The notes: a model not told the origin generated them from the sequence alone. Positions 1-8,608 are shown, numbered from the stretch's first letter. The stretch is 34,922 bases of DNA from Sphingobacteriaceae bacterium (GCA_019752795.1 JAIELS010000109.1:1-34922); one strand, 5' to 3'. Numbers and translations are program-made.

Positions 1-335
1 GTCCACAGCGAAGAGGTGTATGTACACGTGTATATACTACTACCCCTAAAAAACCAAACTCAGCAATGCGTAAAGTTGCCCGTGTACGTTTAACCAATGG
101 TAAAGAGGTGAATGCCTATATTCCAGGAGAAGGACATAACTTACAAGAGCACTCAATCGTGTTAATTCGTGGTGGTCGTGTTAAAGATTTACCAGGTGTA
201 CGTTACCACATTATTCGTGGTGCATTAGATACATCAGGTGTAGCTGGTCGTAACCAACGTCGTAGTAAATATGGTACTAAGCGTCCTAAACCAGGGCAAG
301 TAGCTGCAGCACCAACTAAAGGAAAGAAAAAATAA
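1..335 (+). CDS. rpsL: 30S ribosomal protein S12 (uS12), 5' end cut off by the window
   Basis: S12 sits at the decoding centre of the 30S subunit and supports translational fidelity. An internal ATG at 66 is not the start: the same frame is open back to position 3 and reads [20 protein letters not shown], which is conserved S12 sequence, so the gene begins before the window. The KKPNS and [12 protein letters not shown] segments, which carry the lysines linked to streptomycin response in other bacteria, are intact. The tail after RPKPGQ is extended with Ala, Thr and Lys ([10 protein letters not shown]). It is the first visible gene of the str cluster, and rpsG follows 16 nt later. Identity is certain; only the N-terminus is missing. 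Confidence 0.98.
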   Translation, partial: PQRRGVCTRVYTTTPKKPNSAMRKVARVRLTNGKEVNAYIPGEGHNLQEHSIVLIRGGRVKDLPGVRYHIIRGALDTSGVAGRNQRRSKYGTKRPKPGQVAAAPTKGKKK

Positions 336-337
336 TT

Positions 338-343
338 AGGAGG
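338..343 (+). promoter_or_regulatory. Strong Shine-Dalgarno sequence for rpsG
   Basis: AGGAGG lies 8 nt before the rpsG ATG at 352, in the short spacer after the rpsL stop. It is a full match to the anti-Shine-Dalgarno core at ideal spacing. Most other genes here start after A-rich sequence without such a site, so this one stands out. Confidence 0.7.
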
Positions 344-351
344 AAACAGAA

Positions 352-819
352 ATGAGAAAGTCAAAACCAAAAAAGAGAATTATTCTTCCTGATCCTAAAT
401 TTAACGATGTTCAGGTTACAAGATTTGTAAACAACATGATGTACGATGGAAAAAAATCTATCGCTTATTCTATTTTTTATGATGCAGTAGAAATTGCAGA
501 ACAAAAAGCAGGTGAAAGTGGATTAGAAGTTTTTAAACGTGCATTAACTAATATTATGCCAGCTGTAGAGGTTAAATCTCGTAGAGTTGGTGGTGCTAAC
601 TTCCAAGTTCCAACAGAAGTAAGACCAGACCGTAAAGTTGCTTTAGGCATGAAATGGTTAATCTCTTATGCTCGTAAACGTGGTGAAAAAACCATGAAAG
701 AGAAATTAGCAGGAGAAATGGTTTCTGCAGCTAAAGGTGAAGGTGCAGCAGTTAAAAAGAAAGAAGATACGCATAAAATGGCTGAGGCTAATAAAGCGTT
801 CTCACATTTCCGTTTTTAA
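352..819 (+). CDS. rpsG: 30S ribosomal protein S7 (uS7)
   Basis: S7 nucleates assembly of the 30S head and contacts E-site tRNA. The 155-residue protein has the usual bacterial length. It carries the conserved core [29 protein letters not shown] and the C-terminal [15 protein letters not shown], where the helix reaches the E site. The start at 352 is supported by AGGAGG 8 nt upstream. The gene lies between rpsL and fusA as in the classical str operon. In E. coli S7 represses its own operon at the rpsL-rpsG junction; here that junction is only 16 nt long with no visible hairpin, so any such control must act elsewhere, for example at the hairpin after this gene. Confidence 0.98.
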   Translation: MRKSKPKKRIILPDPKFNDVQVTRFVNNMMYDGKKSIAYSIFYDAVEIAEQKAGESGLEVFKRALTNIMPAVEVKSRRVGGANFQVPTEVRPDRKVALGMKWLISYARKRGEKTMKEKLAGEMVSAAKGEGAAVKKKEDTHKMAEANKAFSHFRF

Positions 820-845
820 TTAAATAAAGATACATAGATAAAAAT

Positions 846-883
846 ATTACGCCGATTATTTAAATATAGATAATCGGTGTAAT
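846..883 (+). promoter_or_regulatory. Hairpin in the rpsG-fusA spacer
   Basis: The arms at 846-859 and 870-883 form a 14-bp stem with a single G-U wobble and a 10-nt loop. The right arm is followed by CATTTAAAAATCG rather than a T-tract, so it is unlikely to be a simple terminator. It sits 32 nt before the fusA start and may be an RNA regulatory or mRNA-stability element. Only the pairing is seen; the function is inferred. Confidence 0.45.
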
Positions 884-915
884 CATTTAAAAATCGTAGT
901 AATCAAAAAATTATA

Positions 916-3030
916 ATGTCAAGAGATTTAAAATTTACAAGAAATATCGGAATTGCTGCTCACATTGATGCGGGTAAAACCACAACAACTGAGCGTATTC
1001 TTTATTATGCTGGCGTTAGTCATAAAATTGGTGAGGTGCATGAAGGTGCTGCAACAATGGATTGGATGGCACAAGAGCAAGAGCGTGGTATTACCATTAC
1101 TTCAGCCGCTACAACAGTTGATTGGAATTATAGAGGTCAAAAATATCACGTTAACGTGATTGATACACCAGGTCACGTGGATTTTACCGTAGAGGTAAAC
1201 CGTTCACTACGTGTATTAGATGGTTTGGTATTTTTGTTTTCGGCGGTTGATGGTGTTGAGCCTCAATCTGAAACTAACTGGCGTTTAGCTAATAACTATA
1301 GCGTACCACGTATTGGTTTCGTTAATAAAATGGACCGTTCTGGTGCTGACTTTTTGAAAGTTGTTAAGCAAGTTAAAGATATGTTGGGTAGTAATGCAGT
1401 TCCATTGCAATTACCTATCGGTTCTGAAGATTCATTTAAAGGTGTGGTTGATTTAATTAACAACCGTGGTATTGTTTGGAATGAGCATGATAAAGGAATG
1501 ACCTTTACAGAAGTGCCTATCCCTGCAGACATGTTAGATGAGGTTGCTGAGTGGAGAGAAAAATTATTAGAATCTGTTGCAGATTATGATGAGACTCTAA
1601 TGGAGAAATTCTTCGAAGATCCAAACTCAATTACGGAGCGTGAAATATTAGACGCATTGCGTGCAGCTGTATTAGATGCTAAAATTGTACCTATGGTTTG
1701 TGGTTCATCTTTCAAAAACAAAGGTGTTCAAACTATGTTGGATTATGTGATGGAATTATTGCCATCTCCAATGGATGTTGAAGGTATTACAGGAACTAAT
1801 CCAGAAACTGGTGAAGAAGTTTTACGTAAACCATCAGAAAAAGAGCCTTTTGCAGCTTTAGCTTTTAAAATTGCAACAGATCCTTTCGTAGGTCGTTTAT
1901 GTTTTATTCGTGTTTATTCAGGTAACCTAGAAGCTGGTTCTTACGTTTATAATGCTCGTTCTGAAAATAAAGAGCGTATTTCTCGTATTTTCCAAATGCA
2001 TGCTAACAAGCAAAATCCAATTCCTAATGTAGGTGCTGGTGATATTGCTGCGGTTGTAGGCTTTAAAGATATTAAAACTGGAGATACACTTTGCGAAGAG
2101 AAAAACCCAATTATTCTTGAATCAATGAACTTCCCTGAACCAGTAATTGGTTTAGCGATTGAGCCTAAAACTCAAGCTGATGTTGATAAATTAGGTATGG
2201 GCTTATCTAAATTAGCTGAAGAAGATCCTACGTTTAGAGTTCAAACTGACGAAGAAACTGGTCAAACAGTAATTTCGGGTATGGGTGAGCTTCACTTAGA
2301 TATTTTAATTGACCGTTTAAAGCGTGAATTTAAAGTAGAGGTTAATCAAGGTGCGCCACAAGTAGCTTATAAAGAAGCAATTTTTGGTACAGCTAATCAC
2401 AGAGAAACCTACAAAAAACAATCTGGTGGTCGTGGTAAATTTGCTGATATTTCAGTTGTGATTTCACCAATTGATGCTGATTACGAAAAAGGTGGTTTAC
2501 AATTCGTAAACGAAATTACAGGTGGTTCAATTCCACGTGAATTTATTCCTTCAGTAGAAAAAGGTTTTGCTTCGGCAATGGCAAATGGTGTATTAGCTGG
2601 TTATCCACTACCTGACATGAAAGTTCGTTTAATTGATGGTTCATTCCATGCGGTCGATTCAGATGCATTGTCATTTGAGCTTGCAGCTAGAATGGCTTAT
2701 CGTGAGGCTTTACCAAAATGTAAACCTACATTGATGGAGCCAATCATGAAAATCGAAATCTTAACTCCTGAGGAAAACATGGGTGATGTTATCGGTGATA
2801 TGAACCGTCGTCGTGGTCAACTTTTAGGTATGGATACACGTAACGGATCTCAGGTAATTAAAGCTACTGTGCCTTTATCAGAAATGTTTGGTTATGTAAC
2901 TCAGTTACGTACAATCACTTCTGGTCGTGCAACTTCTACAATGGAGTTTGATCACTACGAAGCAGCGCCTAAAAACGTACAAGACGAAGTGATTGCGAAA
3001 TCAAAAGGTAAAGTTAAATCTGAAGATTAG
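916..3030 (+). CDS. fusA: Elongation factor G
   Basis: EF-G is the GTPase that drives ribosomal translocation and, with RRF, ribosome recycling. The 704-residue length is normal. The G domain shows [10 protein letters not shown] at residues 15-24 (P-loop), RGITIT at 57-62 (switch I), DTPGH at 83-87 (switch II) and NKMD at 137-140 (base recognition). Later domains include GMGELHLDI, and the domain IV region with [10 protein letters not shown] and [14 protein letters not shown]. The ATG at 916 gives the expected [18 protein letters not shown] start. The gene lies in the str cluster between rpsG and rpsJ, 96 nt after rpsG, and that spacer holds a hairpin. No tuf gene follows. Identity is secure. 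Confidence 0.98.
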   Translation: MSRDLKFTRNIGIAAHIDAGKTTTTERILYYAGVSHKIGEVHEGAATMDWMAQEQERGITITSAATTVDWNYRGQKYHVNVIDTPGHVDFTVEVNRSLRVLDGLVFLFSAVDGVEPQSETNWRLANNYSVPRIGFVNKMDRSGADFLKVVKQVKDMLGSNAVPLQLPIGSEDSFKGVVDLINNRGIVWNEHDKGMTFTEVPIPADMLDEVAEWREKLLESVADYDETLMEKFFEDPNSITEREILDALRAAVLDAKIVPMVCGSSFKNKGVQTMLDYVMELLPSPMDVEGITGTNPETGEEVLRKPSEKEPFAALAFKIATDPFVGRLCFIRVYSGNLEAGSYVYNARSENKERISRIFQMHANKQNPIPNVGAGDIAAVVGFKDIKTGDTLCEEKNPIILESMNFPEPVIGLAIEPKTQADVDKLGMGLSKLAEEDPTFRVQTDEETGQTVISGMGELHLDILIDRLKREFKVEVNQGAPQVAYKEAIFGTANHRETYKKQSGGRGKFADISVVISPIDADYEKGGLQFVNEITGGSIPREFIPSVEKGFASAMANGVLAGYPLPDMKVRLIDGSFHAVDSDALSFELAARMAYREALPKCKPTLMEPIMKIEILTPEENMGDVIGDMNRRRGQLLGMDTRNGSQVIKATVPLSEMFGYVTQLRTITSGRATSTMEFDHYEAAPKNVQDEVIAKSKGKVKSED

Positions 3031-3042
3031 TATTTAGCTACT

Positions 3043-3083
3043 AGTATTTAGTAGTTAGATTTCTTGTCTAATTACTAAATACT
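3043..3083 (+). promoter_or_regulatory. Long hairpin in the fusA-rpsJ spacer
   Basis: The arms at 3043-3058 and 3068-3083 give a 16-bp stem with one G-U pair and a 9-nt loop. The left arm overlaps the second of two TAGTATTTAG direct repeats (3028-3037 and 3042-3051), the first of which includes the fusA stop codon. There is no uridine tract after the stem. It lies about 75 nt before rpsJ and could act in RNA stability or as an r-protein leader. No convincing promoter was seen in this spacer. Confidence 0.45.
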
Positions 3084-3158
3084 TATTACTATGTACTTTA
3101 AAGATAAATCCGACACTTGTTATTAATAGCTCTAACAAGTTTCATAATTAAAAATAAT

Positions 3159-3464
3159 ATGAGCCAAAGAATTAGAATTAAATTAAAATCTTACGATTAC
3201 AACTTGGTAGATAAATCTGCTGAGAAAATCGTTAAAACTGTTAAACCTACGGGTGCAGTAGTTAGCGGACCAATTCCGTTGCCAACAGAAAAGAAAATCT
3301 TCACTGTTTTGCGTTCACCACACGTAAACAAAAAAGCACGTGAGCAATTTCAATTGTGTGCTTATAAACGTCTATTAGATATTTATAGCTCTAACTCTAA
3401 AACTGTTGATGCATTGATGAAACTTGAATTGCCTAGCGGTGTTGAAGTAGAAATCAAAGTTTAA
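3159..3464 (+). CDS. rpsJ: 30S ribosomal protein S10 (uS10 / NusE)
   Basis: S10 is a 30S head protein that also serves as NusE in antitermination. The frame is open from 3117, but the conserved S10 start [20 protein letters not shown] fixes the start at 3159, giving 101 residues, the usual length. [28 protein letters not shown] is the S10 signature region. The gene ends the first block: a strong terminator follows 18 nt after the stop, and the next ribosomal gene, rplC, is 2.5 kb away. In most bacteria rplC follows rpsJ directly, so this position is unusual. Confidence 0.98.
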   Translation: MSQRIRIKLKSYDYNLVDKSAEKIVKTVKPTGAVVSGPIPLPTEKKIFTVLRSPHVNKKAREQFQLCAYKRLLDIYSSNSKTVDALMKLELPSGVEVEIKV

Positions 3465-3482
3465 TGATTTTATAGAACAATA

Positions 3483-3516
3483 AAAAGCCCTTAAAATTAA
3501 TTTTAAGGGCTTTTTT
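3483..3516 (+). terminator. Bidirectional intrinsic terminator after rpsJ
   Basis: A perfect 32-nt palindrome (arms 3483-3498 and 3499-3514) with GCCC/GGGC near its base ends in a run of T, and is flanked by a run of A on the other side. It separates rpsJ from the convergent minus-strand gene and should stop transcription from both sides. Confidence 0.9.
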
Positions 3517-3534
3517 GTTGGCCAAAATTTATAT

Positions 3535-4230
3535 TTATTTGCCTCTATTTTTCATCTCTTCTATCGTATTTCGCTCATCTTGCAACTCTCTAGCTAATTT
3601 ACGCTGCTGCTCATTTGCTTTAGCTTTATAGGCTTGGTATTCTGCAGAAATCTCCTCATAAAGTTGAGTTCTATGTCTCGCTTCTAAAATATTTTTAGTC
3701 GATCTGGCTATTACTACAAATAGGGCAATCGCTAAAATTAGGATAATAGACCAAACCATCATTTGATAACTCCCTTTTGTAAATGAAATTCCTAAAAAAT
3801 TAATTTCATTCAATTTTGCATTAGAATCATTTAAAGAGTTTTCCTTACCGCTTACTTCTGCTTGTAAATTGGCAATCGTTTGTTGCTGCTCACTAATTTT
3901 TGACCTGTCTTTTGTGAGCTCTATTCTTTCTTTTCGAATAGTGTCAGTTACGCTTTGCCATAAAGAATTTAATCTTGTAGGATTAATTAATTTGTAACCA
4001 TTAATTGTCTTAGATCTTGAAAGCATAAATTGGTATTGCCCTCTAAGACTTGGGTCAGTGTTTTTTACCGTATCTATTTGAGAATAGGTGCTAGGTCTTT
4101 TAGCATATGGTTTTACGCTTTTAGTATTAGACTGTATAATTGGTTTACTATTTGCTTGTTTTACTGGGGCTTGTGCTAATAAATTTTGCGCAATAAACAT
4201 TAAAATTAAAATGAATAGTTTTTGTTTCAT
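3535..4230 (-). CDS. Coiled-coil single-pass membrane protein of unknown function
   Basis: This 231-residue protein starts with a likely signal peptide (residues 1-20, hydrophobic, ending LLAQ). A Lys/Ser/Thr/Pro-rich stretch follows to about residue 55, then a Lys/Glu/Gln-rich predicted coiled coil at about 97-144, a transmembrane segment at about 156-175 and a charged C-terminal coiled coil at about 178-228. It resembles a Bacteroidetes family that I recall is often labelled tRNA (guanine-N1)-methyltransferase. No SAM-binding motif or TrmD-like knot sequence is visible, so that label looks wrong. It stands alone, convergent to rpsJ, and splits the ribosomal cluster. Its function is unknown; a scaffold or envelope-associated role is a guess. 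Confidence 0.8.
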   Translation of the reverse strand: MKQKLFILILMFIAQNLLAQAPVKQANSKPIIQSNTKSVKPYAKRPSTYSQIDTVKNTDPSLRGQYQFMLSRSKTINGYKLINPTRLNSLWQSVTDTIRKERIELTKDRSKISEQQQTIANLQAEVSGKENSLNDSNAKLNEINFLGISFTKGSYQMMVWSIILILAIALFVVIARSTKNILEARHRTQLYEEISAEYQAYKAKANEQQRKLARELQDERNTIEEMKNRGK

Positions 4231-4531
4231 GATATTATTCTTTAATCTATTACAACAATATTAACAAAAAAATATTTGTGATTTTTATAAGGTAGCTAAT
4301 TGATGTTATTTGAAAGCAATTAATAAACGCCACAAACATTAGATTAATATGAAATCCACATCATTTTAATGATAGGTTTAGTATAAAAATTAATGTAGCT
4401 ATAAAACAATCATAATACGACTTTCTCATAAGTTTGATTTATAATATTGGAGTCATGCCAATTGAAAACATAGTTGATTTAATTCGTCTTTTGTTTCTTT
4501 AAGAAAAATTAAGTCACTTATATTTGTAGAG
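4231..4531. other. 301-nt divergent spacer without a gene
   Basis: This AT-rich region separates the minus-strand coiled-coil gene from the plus-strand exporter gene, so it should hold both promoters. The only clear element is a perfect -7 box, TATATTTG, at 4519-4526 for the plus-strand gene. A 15-codon reading frame at 4454-4501 is too short to support. No RNA gene or repeat was recognised. Confidence 0.6.
4519..4526 (+). promoter_or_regulatory. Possible -7 promoter box before the TauE/SafE gene
   Basis: TATATTTG matches the Bacteroidetes -7 consensus TAnnTTTG. No TTTG or TTG lies at the usual 19-21 nt upstream; the nearest, TTG at 4491-4493, is 25 nt away. The box ends only 5 nt before the ATG at 4532, so a transcript from it would be nearly leaderless. 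A chance match is quite possible in such AT-rich DNA. Confidence 0.3.
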
Positions 4532-5362
4532 ATGACGGTTTTAGTATTTACACTAATTGTTTTAGTTGGTGCTTTTTTGGCTGGCCTTTTGGGTTCGCTT
4601 ACGGGCTTAGGAGGAGGTGTAATCATTATTCCATTGCTTACCCTAGGTTTAGGTGTAGATATTCATTATGCTATTGGTGCTTCTATTATTTCGGTTATAG
4701 CAACTTCATCAGGTTCTGCAGCTGCTTATGTAAAAGAAGGTATTACCAATGTTCGTATAGGTATGTTTTTAGAAATTGCTACAACAGTTAGCGCAATAGT
4801 AGGCGTAGTTATAGCAACTTATATTGATGCAAATTCTATTATGGTTGTTTTCGGACTGATTTTATTGTTTTCTGCATTTATGATGCTTAAAAAGAAGATA
4901 GATCATTCTAATAACGAAAAAACAAGTATTTTAGCTAGCTATTTTAAATTAAATGGGAGTTATCCAACAGAAGATGGTGTAAAACAATATGCAGTTCACA
5001 ATGTGATAGGTGGTTTTGCAATGATGTTTGTGGCAGGTACATTATCTGGTCTGCTAGGTATTGGCTCAGGAGCATTAAAAGTTATTGGGATGGATAATAT
5101 CATGAAAATTCCTTTTAAAGTTTCTACAACTACGAGTAATTTTATGATAGGTGTAACTGCGGCGGCAAGTGCGCTTATTTACTTACATAAAGGACAAATT
5201 GATCCAGTTATTGCTATGCCTGTCTCATTGGGCGTAATTTTAGGTGCTACACTTGGCGCAAAGATTTTAATTAAAACAAAAACTGATAAACTTAAATGGG
5301 TTTTTGCTGTAGTTATTACCTTTTTAGCATTACAAATGATTTATAACGGATTAATAGGATAG
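4532..5362 (+). CDS. TauE/SafE (TSUP) family membrane transporter
   Basis: TSUP proteins are inner-membrane transporters, some of which export sulfite, sulfoacetate or related organosulfur anions. The 276-residue protein has about eight hydrophobic segments and the family's two-repeat design. The first Gly-rich motif, GLLGSLTGLGGGVIIIPLL, is at residues 18-36, and its counterpart, GTLSGLLGIGSGALKV, is at about 169-184. The middle loop (about 120-155) is hydrophilic. The DUF1634 gene follows after 2 nt, a pairing I recall from other genomes. The substrate cannot be read from the sequence. No sulfur-metabolism gene lies nearby. Its place between rpsJ and rplC suggests insertion into the ribosomal cluster. 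Confidence 0.88.
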   Translation: MTVLVFTLIVLVGAFLAGLLGSLTGLGGGVIIIPLLTLGLGVDIHYAIGASIISVIATSSGSAAAYVKEGITNVRIGMFLEIATTVSAIVGVVIATYIDANSIMVVFGLILLFSAFMMLKKKIDHSNNEKTSILASYFKLNGSYPTEDGVKQYAVHNVIGGFAMMFVAGTLSGLLGIGSGALKVIGMDNIMKIPFKVSTTTSNFMIGVTAAASALIYLHKGQIDPVIAMPVSLGVILGATLGAKILIKTKTDKLKWVFAVVITFLALQMIYNGLIG

Positions 5363-5364
5363 TA

Positions 5365-5760
5365 ATGCAAGTGAAAAATAGCAATTATTTTATAGATAAA
5401 GATGTGCAGTTATTGCTGGGTACATTGTTAAGAGTTGGAGTTTTAATCTCCAGTGCTGTGATATTATTAGGTGGCATTATATTTTTAAGCACTCAATCTA
5501 ATGCAGTAGTTTCTTTTAGCGAATTTAAGCCAGAACAAGTAAAGATTTCTAGTATCGCCAATATATTTGAAGGATTAAAAACTTTTGATGGACTTGCAAT
5601 TATTCAATTTGGTGTTTTGCTTTTGATCTTTACACCGATTGCAAGAGTAGTTTTTTCTATTTTTAGCTTTTTACTTGAAAAAGATTATCTATATGTAGTA
5701 ATTGGCACAATTGTATTGTGTGTGATTATCACCAGCTTATACCTCGATGTAGCTCACTAA
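5365..5760 (+). CDS. DUF1634 family membrane protein
   Basis: This 131-residue protein has three predicted membrane helices, at about residues 17-41, 76-100 and 108-128, with a polar loop between the first two. It starts 2 nt after the TSUP gene and is almost certainly co-transcribed. DUF1634 proteins are small membrane proteins often encoded next to TauE/SafE transporters, so it may be an accessory subunit of that carrier. That role is inferred from gene pairing only. No terminator is seen after it, so transcription could read into the rplC promoter region. Confidence 0.8.
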   Translation: MQVKNSNYFIDKDVQLLLGTLLRVGVLISSAVILLGGIIFLSTQSNAVVSFSEFKPEQVKISSIANIFEGLKTFDGLAIIQFGVLLLIFTPIARVVFSIFSFLLEKDYLYVVIGTIVLCVIITSLYLDVAH

Positions 5761-5834
5761 GGGCATTTTTTTCGGTATCTTACTGTGGCTTAGAAAAATA
5801 AATGCAATTATTTGAAAAAATAATGAGCTAACTA

Positions 5835-5865
5835 TTTGAAAATTAAGAATTCTTTCTTATTTTTG
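5835..5865 (+). promoter_or_regulatory. Promoter for the rplC cluster
   Basis: TTTG at 5835-5838 and TATTTTTG at 5858-5865 are separated by 19 nt, a perfect fit to the Bacteroidetes primary sigma consensus (TTTG near -33, TAnnTTTG near -7). A 10-bp palindrome, AAGAATTCTT (5845-5854), lies in the spacer. The box is followed by CCGTCCC. Transcription would begin around 5870 and give a leader of about 70 nt before rplC. Confidence 0.8.
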
Positions 5866-5943
5866 CCGTCCCTTAGCGGGGAATGTATATCCACCTTGAA
5901 CGAAGCCCTACTGCTTCGATGGGTGTTAAATTAAAAATAGAAA
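5866..5943 (+). promoter_or_regulatory. Structured 5' leader of rplC
   Basis: The leader can form a small CCC/GGG hairpin near its start. It also forms a stronger element in which CGAAGC (5901-5906) pairs with GCTTCG (5913-5918), enclosed by CACC (5892-5895) pairing with GGTG (5922-5925). It precedes the L3-L4 genes. L4 represses the S10 operon in E. coli, so a feedback role is plausible. Only the pairing is seen. Confidence 0.45.
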
Positions 5944-6561
5944 ATGTCAGGTATTATTGGAAAAAAAGTAGGAATGACCAGCATTTTTGACGCCGAAGGA
6001 AGAAATATTCCTTGTACGGTGATCGAAGCTGGACCTTGTGTAGTAACACAAGTTAAGACCGAAGAAAAAGATGGTTACGTTTCAGTTCAACTGGGTTACG
6101 ACGAAGCCAAAGCAAAAAACACTACACAGCCCTTAATGGGTCATTTTGCGAAAGCAAACACAACTCCAAAACGTAAATTGGTTGAATTTGAGCAGTTTGA
6201 AGAATCGGTTAGCTTAGGCGATACTGTAACTGTAAACATTTTTAACGAAGGTGATTTTGTTGATGTTGTTGGTACTTCAAAAGGTAAAGGTTTTCAAGGT
6301 GTTGTAAAACGTCATGGATTTGCTGGTGTTGGTGGTCAAACCCACGGTCAACATAACAGAGGGCGTGCGCCAGGTTCATTAGGTGCTGCATCTTATCCAG
6401 CTCGTGTATTCAAAGGAATGCGCATGGCAGGTAGAACAGGTGGAGACAGAGTAAAAATTCAAAACTTACAAGTATTGAAAGTTTATGCTGAACAAAACTT
6501 AGTGGTAGTTAGTGGTTCCATTCCAGGAGCTAAAGGTTCTTACGTAATCTTAGATAAGTAA
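5944..6561 (+). CDS. rplC: 50S ribosomal protein L3 (uL3)
   Basis: L3 is an early 50S assembly protein whose extended loop reaches the peptidyl-transferase centre. The 205-residue sequence begins [15 protein letters not shown] and contains the signature [17 protein letters not shown]. The central loop [19 protein letters not shown] includes the Gln that is methylated in many bacteria. It is the first gene after the promoter at 5835-5865, and rplD starts 4 nt after its stop. It heads the main ribosomal block instead of rpsJ, which is unusual. Confidence 0.98.
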   Translation: MSGIIGKKVGMTSIFDAEGRNIPCTVIEAGPCVVTQVKTEEKDGYVSVQLGYDEAKAKNTTQPLMGHFAKANTTPKRKLVEFEQFEESVSLGDTVTVNIFNEGDFVDVVGTSKGKGFQGVVKRHGFAGVGGQTHGQHNRGRAPGSLGAASYPARVFKGMRMAGRTGGDRVKIQNLQVLKVYAEQNLVVVSGSIPGAKGSYVILDK

Positions 6562-6565
6562 GCAG

Positions 6566-7195
6566 ATGGAAGTTAAAGTAATAAACATTTCAGGAAAAGA
6601 GACAGGTGCCAAGGTGCAACTTCCTGAGTCGGTATTTGGTGTTCAGCCAAGCGATCACGCGATTTATTTAGATGTAAAGCAATATTTGGCTAATCAACGT
6701 CAAGGAACGCATAAATCTAAACAACGTAACGAGATTGCAGGTTCTACCCGTAAATTATACAAACAAAAAGGTACAGGCGGTGCACGTGCCGGAAGCATTA
6801 AATCTCCATTGTTTAATGGTGGTGGTCGTGTTTTTGGTCCACAGCCAAGAGACTATAGTTTTAAACTAAACAAAAAATTAAAATCATTAGCACGTAAATC
6901 AGCTTTATCATACAAAGCACAAGATAACAACGTGGTAGTATTAGAAGATTTTACTTTTGATAGCATTAAAACTAAAAACTATATCAATTTGGTTAATGCA
7001 TTAAATTTAGCTGGAGAGAAAACGTTATTAGTTTTGCCTGCGCAAAATAACAATATCTATTTATCAAGCAGAAACATTCAGAAAGCTAAAGTTATTACTG
7101 CAGCAGATTTAAATACATATGATGTATTAAATGCAGGTAAACTTTTGTTAACTGCAGATTCGCTTAAAACATTGGAGGAGGCATTTGCCAAGTAA
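6566..7195 (+). CDS. rplD: 50S ribosomal protein L4 (uL4)
   Basis: L4 lines the peptide exit tunnel and, in E. coli, also represses the S10 operon. The 209-residue protein has the typical N-terminal beta region, the long basic tunnel loop with [19 protein letters not shown] and [12 protein letters not shown], the [20 protein letters not shown] motif and a Rossmann-like C-terminal domain. It is tightly packed: 4 nt after rplC and 1 nt before rplW. The last codons contain GGAGGAGG (7174-7181), which lies 15 nt before the rplW start. Confidence 0.98.
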   Translation: MEVKVINISGKETGAKVQLPESVFGVQPSDHAIYLDVKQYLANQRQGTHKSKQRNEIAGSTRKLYKQKGTGGARAGSIKSPLFNGGGRVFGPQPRDYSFKLNKKLKSLARKSALSYKAQDNNVVVLEDFTFDSIKTKNYINLVNALNLAGEKTLLVLPAQNNNIYLSSRNIQKAKVITAADLNTYDVLNAGKLLLTADSLKTLEEAFAK

Positions 7196-7196
7196 T

Positions 7197-7487
7197 ATGG
7201 AAATTTTACAAAAACCAATATTAACCGAAAAAGCTTCTGCATTAACTGAAAAAGCAAACCGTTTTACTTTTAGAGTAGATCACAGAGCTAACAAGTTGCA
7301 GATTAAATCGGCCATCGAAAAAATGTATGGTGTTAACATTATTGCCTTAAACACAATGGTTGTTGTAGGTAAGTTAAAATCAAGAAACACTAAAGGTGGT
7401 ATAGTATCAGGACGTAGTCCAAAATACAAAAAAGCTATTGTAACATTGAAAGATGGAGAAACAATAGATTATTACTCGAATATTTAA
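7197..7487 (+). CDS. rplW: 50S ribosomal protein L23 (uL23)
   Basis: L23 sits at the exit of the peptide tunnel and docks trigger factor and SRP. The frame can be opened from a TTG at 7185 inside rplD. The conserved start MEILQKPILTEKAS and the ATG 1 nt after the rplD stop make 7197 the better choice, giving 96 residues. The NRFTFRVDHRANKLQIKSAIEKMYGV segment is diagnostic. The flexible loop KLKSRNTKGGIVSGRSPKYKKA is typical of bacterial L23. rplB follows 23 nt later. Confidence 0.97.
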   Translation: MEILQKPILTEKASALTEKANRFTFRVDHRANKLQIKSAIEKMYGVNIIALNTMVVVGKLKSRNTKGGIVSGRSPKYKKAIVTLKDGETIDYYSNI

Positions 7488-7510
7488 TAAAAATTGAATA
7501 ATTTATAACT

Positions 7511-8335
7511 ATGGGCTTAAGAAAATTTAAACCAGTCACTCCCGGTACCCGTTTTAGGGTAGGCGCAAGCTTCTCGGAGATTACAGCAACCAAGCCCGAA
7601 AAATCATTGGTTGTATCTTCTAAGAAATCGGGAGGTCGTAACAATACAGGAAAGATGACAATGCGCTACATGGGCGGTGGTCACAAAAAATCTTACCGTT
7701 TAATAGATTTTAAACGTGATAAGTTTAACATTCCTGCAACAGTAGCTACTGTTGAGTACGATCCAAACCGTACAGCTCGTATTGCTTTATTGCACTACGT
7801 AGATGGAGAGAAGCGCTACATTATTGCACCTGAGGGATTGCAAGTAGGACAAACTGTGCTTTCGGGTGAAACAGCTACTCCAGAAGTAGGTAACACATTA
7901 ACGTTGGCAAATATCCCTTTGGGATCTATTATCCACAATTTAGAAATTCAACCAGGTAGAGGTGCTCAATTGGCACGTAGCGCAGGTGCTTATGCACAAT
8001 TGGCAGCTAGAGATGGTAGATATGCAACTATTAAAATGCCATCAGGTGAAGTAAGATCTATCTTAGTTACTTGTTTAGCAACAATTGGTGCAGTTTCTAA
8101 TGCAGATCATGCTAATGAAGTATTAGGTAAAGCAGGCCGTAGCCGTTGGTTAGGTCGTCGTCCTCGTACTCGTCCAGTAGCGATGAACCCTGTGGATCAC
8201 CCAATGGGTGGTGGTGAAGGTCGCTCTTCAGGAGGTCAGCCTCGTTCAAGAAACGGAGTTTACTCTAAAGGCTTCAAAACCCGCTCACTTAAAAAATACT
8301 CAAATCGTTTCATCATAGAGAAAAGGAAGAAATAA
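7511..8335 (+). CDS. rplB: 50S ribosomal protein L2 (uL2)
   Basis: L2 is essential for subunit association and for shaping the peptidyl-transferase centre. The 274-residue protein is full length. It has the RNA-binding OB and SH3-like domains ([20 protein letters not shown] and [13 protein letters not shown]). The C-terminal region holds the conserved His in [14 protein letters not shown], the residue known from family work to lie near the active centre. rpsS overlaps its stop by 1 nt (TAATG), a sign of translational coupling. Confidence 0.98.
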   Translation: MGLRKFKPVTPGTRFRVGASFSEITATKPEKSLVVSSKKSGGRNNTGKMTMRYMGGGHKKSYRLIDFKRDKFNIPATVATVEYDPNRTARIALLHYVDGEKRYIIAPEGLQVGQTVLSGETATPEVGNTLTLANIPLGSIIHNLEIQPGRGAQLARSAGAYAQLAARDGRYATIKMPSGEVRSILVTCLATIGAVSNADHANEVLGKAGRSRWLGRRPRTRPVAMNPVDHPMGGGEGRSSGGQPRSRNGVYSKGFKTRSLKKYSNRFIIEKRKK

Positions 8336-8601
8336 TGGCTCGTTCGATAAAAAAAGGACCTTATATTGACCATAACGTAGAGAAAAAAGTAATCTCTATG
8401 AATGATTCAGGCAAAAAGTCTGTGATCAAAACTTGGTCTCGCAGATCAATGATTTCACCGGATTTCGTGAATCATACATTTGCTGTACACAACGGTAATA
8501 AATTTATACCAGTATACGTAACAGAAAACATGGTTGGTCACAAGCTGGGAGAGTTTGCTCCAACCAGAACATTTAGGGGTCACTCTGAAAAAAGAAAATA
8601 A
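8335..8601 (+). CDS. rpsS: 30S ribosomal protein S19 (uS19)
   Basis: S19 is a 30S head protein that pairs with S13 near the A and P sites. The 88-residue sequence begins [14 protein letters not shown] and contains the family signature from [23 protein letters not shown] to [17 protein letters not shown]. It shares its first base with the rplB stop and is followed 7 nt later by rplV, the conserved S10-cluster order. Confidence 0.98.
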   Translation: MARSIKKGPYIDHNVEKKVISMNDSGKKSVIKTWSRRSMISPDFVNHTFAVHNGNKFIPVYVTENMVGHKLGEFAPTRTFRGHSEKRK

Positions 8602-8608
8602 TTAAGAG

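Noticed and set aside
66-335. Complete 89-residue gene starting at ATG 66
   Set aside because: The frame continues upstream with conserved S12 sequence, so this is the end of rpsL.
3117-3158. Upstream ATG extending S10 by 14 residues
   Set aside because: The added residues do not match S10, and the conserved start is at 3159.
4454-4501. 15-codon reading frame in the spacer before the TauE/SafE gene
   Set aside because: Too short, with no start signal or recognisable peptide.
7185-7196. TTG start giving L23 four extra residues
   Set aside because: It lies inside rplD. The ATG at 7197 gives the conserved L23 N-terminus.
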